Shown here in pieces: positions 61,713-64,000 of a stretch of DNA of 64,000 bases (the first letter of the stretch is position 1; the number at the start of each line of letters is the position of its first letter). The translations under genes and the position numbers were made by a program. Source of the DNA: Diacronema lutheri (taxonomy: Eukaryota > Haptophyta > Pavlovophyceae > Pavlovales > Pavlovaceae); NCBI GenBank assembly GCA_019448385.1, contig JAGTXO010000002.1, forward strand, positions 930,001 through 994,000, in the 5' to 3' direction. The notes under the pieces are model-generated. The model saw only the letters and a program-made list of their open reading frames with translations. It was not told the DNA's origin and did not search any database.

Positions 61713-61744
61713 GCGCGAGGGCCAAGCCCCGGCTTGCGTGAACG

Positions 61745-62546
61745 CTACTGTTGACTGGGCTGTGACTGTCCTCCTGTGCAAGTTGCGCATGCCTGCACCT
61801 CGCGCCTCCAGCGCGCGTGGTAGATCTCATATTCGATCACCTCAAACTCGGCCGCCTCCATGTCTCGCACGTGTGCAGCTGCCGCGCGCGCGGCGAGCAC
61901 GAGCCAGCTGGGCACGCCGACGACTGTGCACTCAAAGTGCGCCGAGTTGAGCAGCAGTGCGCGCAGCTGGTCGACCGCGTGCCTGTGCACTGGCTTGGGA
62001 CAGACCATCAGGAAATCGCCATCGCGCGAGAGGTACCGCTCGAGCATCGCGTAGACCAGCTCGCTCAGCCCGGCCGCGTTCACCACGTCGGCGGCGAGCA
62101 CGACGTCGGCGCCGTCGGCAAGCACGCGCGCGGCGAGCGGCGAGCGCGCGTCGCCGCCCGCGTCGCCTGCGCCCTCGCCATCGCTCTCGCTGCCCTCGCC
62201 GCCAGCGCCGTCCGGTGGCCGCGCCCAATCGAGGAGCAGCGCGCCTGCCGGCGTGTGTACGCGCGGCGCGTTTGCCGCGATGTTTGCGCGCATGTGCCGG
62301 ACCGCCTTGGCGTCGAGGTCGGTGAGCAGCACCGACGCCGCCTCGCAGCGCATCGCCGCGAGTCCAACGAGGCCCATGCCCGCGCCGAGCTCAAGCACGC
62401 GCCGGCCGCGCACGATGCCCGGCCGACTCCACAGCCATTGCGCGAGGATGGCGGACGCAGGCCAAATCTTGGTCGGGATCTCCGAGCCGAAGCGCTCGCG
62501 GCGGGAGGGGTTCTGCAGGCAGAGCACCAGCTCGGCGTCGGCGTCA

Positions 62547-62594
<48 letters not shown>

Positions 62595-63208
62595 ATTTCC
62601 GCGCCAGATTCGGAGCCCGCGCGCCGCGCGTCGCGCAGCGCGGCCGCCAGCCACGCCGCCGGTGTGGCGCCGTCGGCGGCCGGCGCAGCGCCGACGGCAG
62701 CGGCGGCGGGCAAGTCGGCGGCATCGACAAGCGGTCGGCGTTTGAAGGCCAGGCGAGTGGGCGGGTACATGTCTGCGCGGTGCGCGTCCTCGAAGGCCAC
62801 ACGCCCGCCCAGGCCCGCTGCGTTCGCGCCGCCGCTCGTCGCACGCATCGCGGCGTCGACGAGCCTGCGGCATTCGTCGTCAAGCTCGAGGCTGCCCGCG
62901 AGCTTGACCAGGCGTCGGGCGCCCCAGAGCGTCTGTCCCCACACAATCGCACCCTCTGCGCGCTCAGTCGCACGCACGACGCAGCGCAGCACGTCCGCGA
63001 GCCGCGGGTGGCGAGCGGCGAGCGCCGCGAGCTCGGCGAGGAGGGGCACGGCGCGAACGAGCAGCTCGTCGCGTGCCGAGGTGAGGCAGTTCAAGTCTGA
63101 GGCGAGCATTGCGTCCCATAGCTCACCCGCCGCGGCGGCGCTGAGCGCCGCGCGCGACGAGGCGTGTAGGCGCTCGAGGAGGACGTCCTCCGCGGATTCA
63201 CGTGCCAT
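61745..63208 (-). CDS. METTL21/FAM86-type lysine methyltransferase-like protein
   Basis: 487 residues, single exon. The C-terminal half is a class I SAM fold: IWPASAILAQWLWSRPGIVR, motif I RVLELGAGMGLVGLAAMRC, acidic strand end VLLTDLDAKAVRHMRANIAA, DVVLAADVVNAAGLSELV, YLSRDGDFLMVCPKPVHRHA. The IWPA-x-LA-x-WL lead-in and LELGAG-x-GLVG are typical of the Methyltransf_16 group that methylates lysines of translation factors and chaperones. The N-terminal half is helical without a domain, reminiscent of FAM86. The two are separated by a (DA)n run coded by a hexanucleotide repeat. Its substrate is unknown. Convergent with Timeless, 32 bp apart. Confidence 0.8.
62541..62593 (-). repeat. GGCGTC hexanucleotide repeat coding (Asp-Ala)n
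   Basis: About eight to nine units on plus, read as alternating Asp and Ala in the methyltransferase gene. In frame. Confidence 0.92.
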
Positions 63209-63460
63209 GGAGACTTCAGATTTATTCGTTACGACGGCGGGCGTTTCAACTGTTATTTTTAAGATGGGTATGTTTCAATTTCCAACTCAGCAGGTCGTGC
63301 CGGCGGAGGCAGCCTTGGCAGGGCGCCGCGGCGACGGGTGCGCCCATGCGCGCCGCGGGCGAAGCCTGCGACAAAAACGGAGCTATCGGCGCGCACTCGT
63401 CCACCGACGGAGGAGCAGCGGCGAAAGTGCTCCGGTCGACAGCCGGCGTGCGGAGCGTTG
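63209..63460. other. Intergenic, tandem minus-strand genes
   Basis: About 250 bp upstream of the methyltransferase ATG. It contains an AT-rich patch (ttcagatttattcgttacga and ttgttatttttaagatggg, 63213-63270) likely to be its promoter. Nothing else seen. Confidence 0.45.
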
Positions 63461-63994
63461 CTAGCACCGCACGTCCGGCGCGTCGAGGGCGAAGCGCACG
63501 CGCGTGCCGGTCGCGGGCGCCGAGGAACCGCGACGCTGCAGCGCCACGAGGGTGTCTGCAATCACGCTGACCGGCTCGCCCGGCTCGTCGCGCGGCGGCC
63601 GCTCGGGCGTCGCCGGCGCGCCGACGGTGCCCGCGCGCCGCGTTGCGACCGCAGCGCTCTGCAGCTCGGCGTCCCCGGCTGAGGAAAGCAATGCGCCGGC
63701 CGCGTGGCCGTTCGTCGCGCGCGCGACGGCAAGCGGCCGCCCTTGCCGCTCGCGCGTGAGAGAGCGGCCGTGCGCCGCGTCCGGCATCGCGGCCGCGCGC
63801 GCCGCCTCTGCCGCGGCGAGCGCGTCCGTGGCGCGCGCGTCCTCCGGCGCGCAAACGCGGGCCCACTCGCCGGCGGGCGGCAGCGTGAACGCGCGCGCGT
63901 GGTGCCGCGGGCGCGTGAGAGCGCGTGCGGGCAGCGCGCCGGCGCCACCTTGCCGCTGAGCGCCGGGCGCGCATAGCGCGCGCTCTAGGGCCAC
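63461..63994 (-). CDS. C-terminal part of an unknown protein entering from the right edge
   Basis: Minus-strand frame open to the window edge and ending at TAG 63461. Protein-like parts are TLPPAGEWARVCAPEDARAT, SSAGDAELQSAAVATRRA, ERPPRDEPGEPVSVIADTLV and the final TRVRFALDAPDVRC. An intron may lie in the GC-rich portion beyond 63890. No domain recognised. The 5' part is outside the window. Confidence 0.4.
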   Translation of the reverse strand: MALERALCAPGAQRQGGAGALPARALTRPRHHARAFTLPPAGEWARVCAPEDARATDALAAAEAARAAAMPDAAHGRSLTRERQGRPLAVARATNGHAAGALLSSAGDAELQSAAVATRRAGTVGAPATPERPPRDEPGEPVSVIADTLVALQRRGSSAPATGTRVRFALDAPDVRC

Positions 63995-64000
63995 CGCCGC

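Noticed and set aside
1-64000. tRNA or rRNA genes
   Set aside because: No convincing B-box or cloverleaf was noticed by eye; a covariance scan would be needed to exclude them fully.

Overview
This is a eukaryotic nuclear window, very GC-rich (roughly 70 %). Coding exons are separated by short introns (about 80-330 bp) that usually begin GTGCG and end GCAG. The gene set includes a CCT chaperonin subunit, Timeless, cornichon, R2R3-MYB, PP2C, a fused TrpA-TrpB enzyme and axonemal proteins (radial spoke protein 3 and a DM10-like protein). It points to a flagellated unicellular alga. A haptophyte is my best guess, from GC content, the tryptophan synthase fusion and the mobile-element content; this is an inference.

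Layout. 0-3 kb: 5'-truncated Fanzor-type (eukaryotic TnpB-like) RuvC nuclease. 3.5-26.8 kb: ordinary host genes, densely packed, often in divergent pairs: MYB factor, TKL-like kinase / Kelch protein, small basic protein, bestrophin-like channel, cornichon, EngB-type GTPase, TANGO2, PP2C, COQ10/START-like protein, tryptophan synthase, MAPR-type cytochrome b5 protein, RSP3 and a DM10-like protein with a 48-bp coding repeat. 26.8-49.4 kb: an accessory island. On its minus strand it carries a 3,350-codon gene, a USP-type deubiquitinase-like gene and a decayed Helitron-type PIF1 helicase with an ssDNA-binding-like N-terminus. The big gene joins a Ulp1-like protease domain, degenerate protease-like modules, a PD-(D/E)XK nuclease domain and a complete Fanzor nuclease. 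The island also holds a LINE endonuclease fragment on the plus strand, two oppositely oriented MITE-like elements forming a large palindrome, and a frame-broken coiled-coil gene. 49.4-64 kb: host genes again: CCT8, a chromodomain/WD40 protein, a PPR-like organelle protein, Timeless, a METTL-type methyltransferase and the 3' end of an unknown gene.

The most unusual content is the island. Its helicase, SUMO/ubiquitin-protease-like proteins, PD-(D/E)XK nuclease and RNA-guided-type nuclease read as parts of one large mobile element, now partly decayed. Exon coordinates were derived by hand from reading frames, splice dinucleotides and family conservation. They are most reliable for CCT8, TrpAB, PP2C, cornichon, RSP3 and Timeless.
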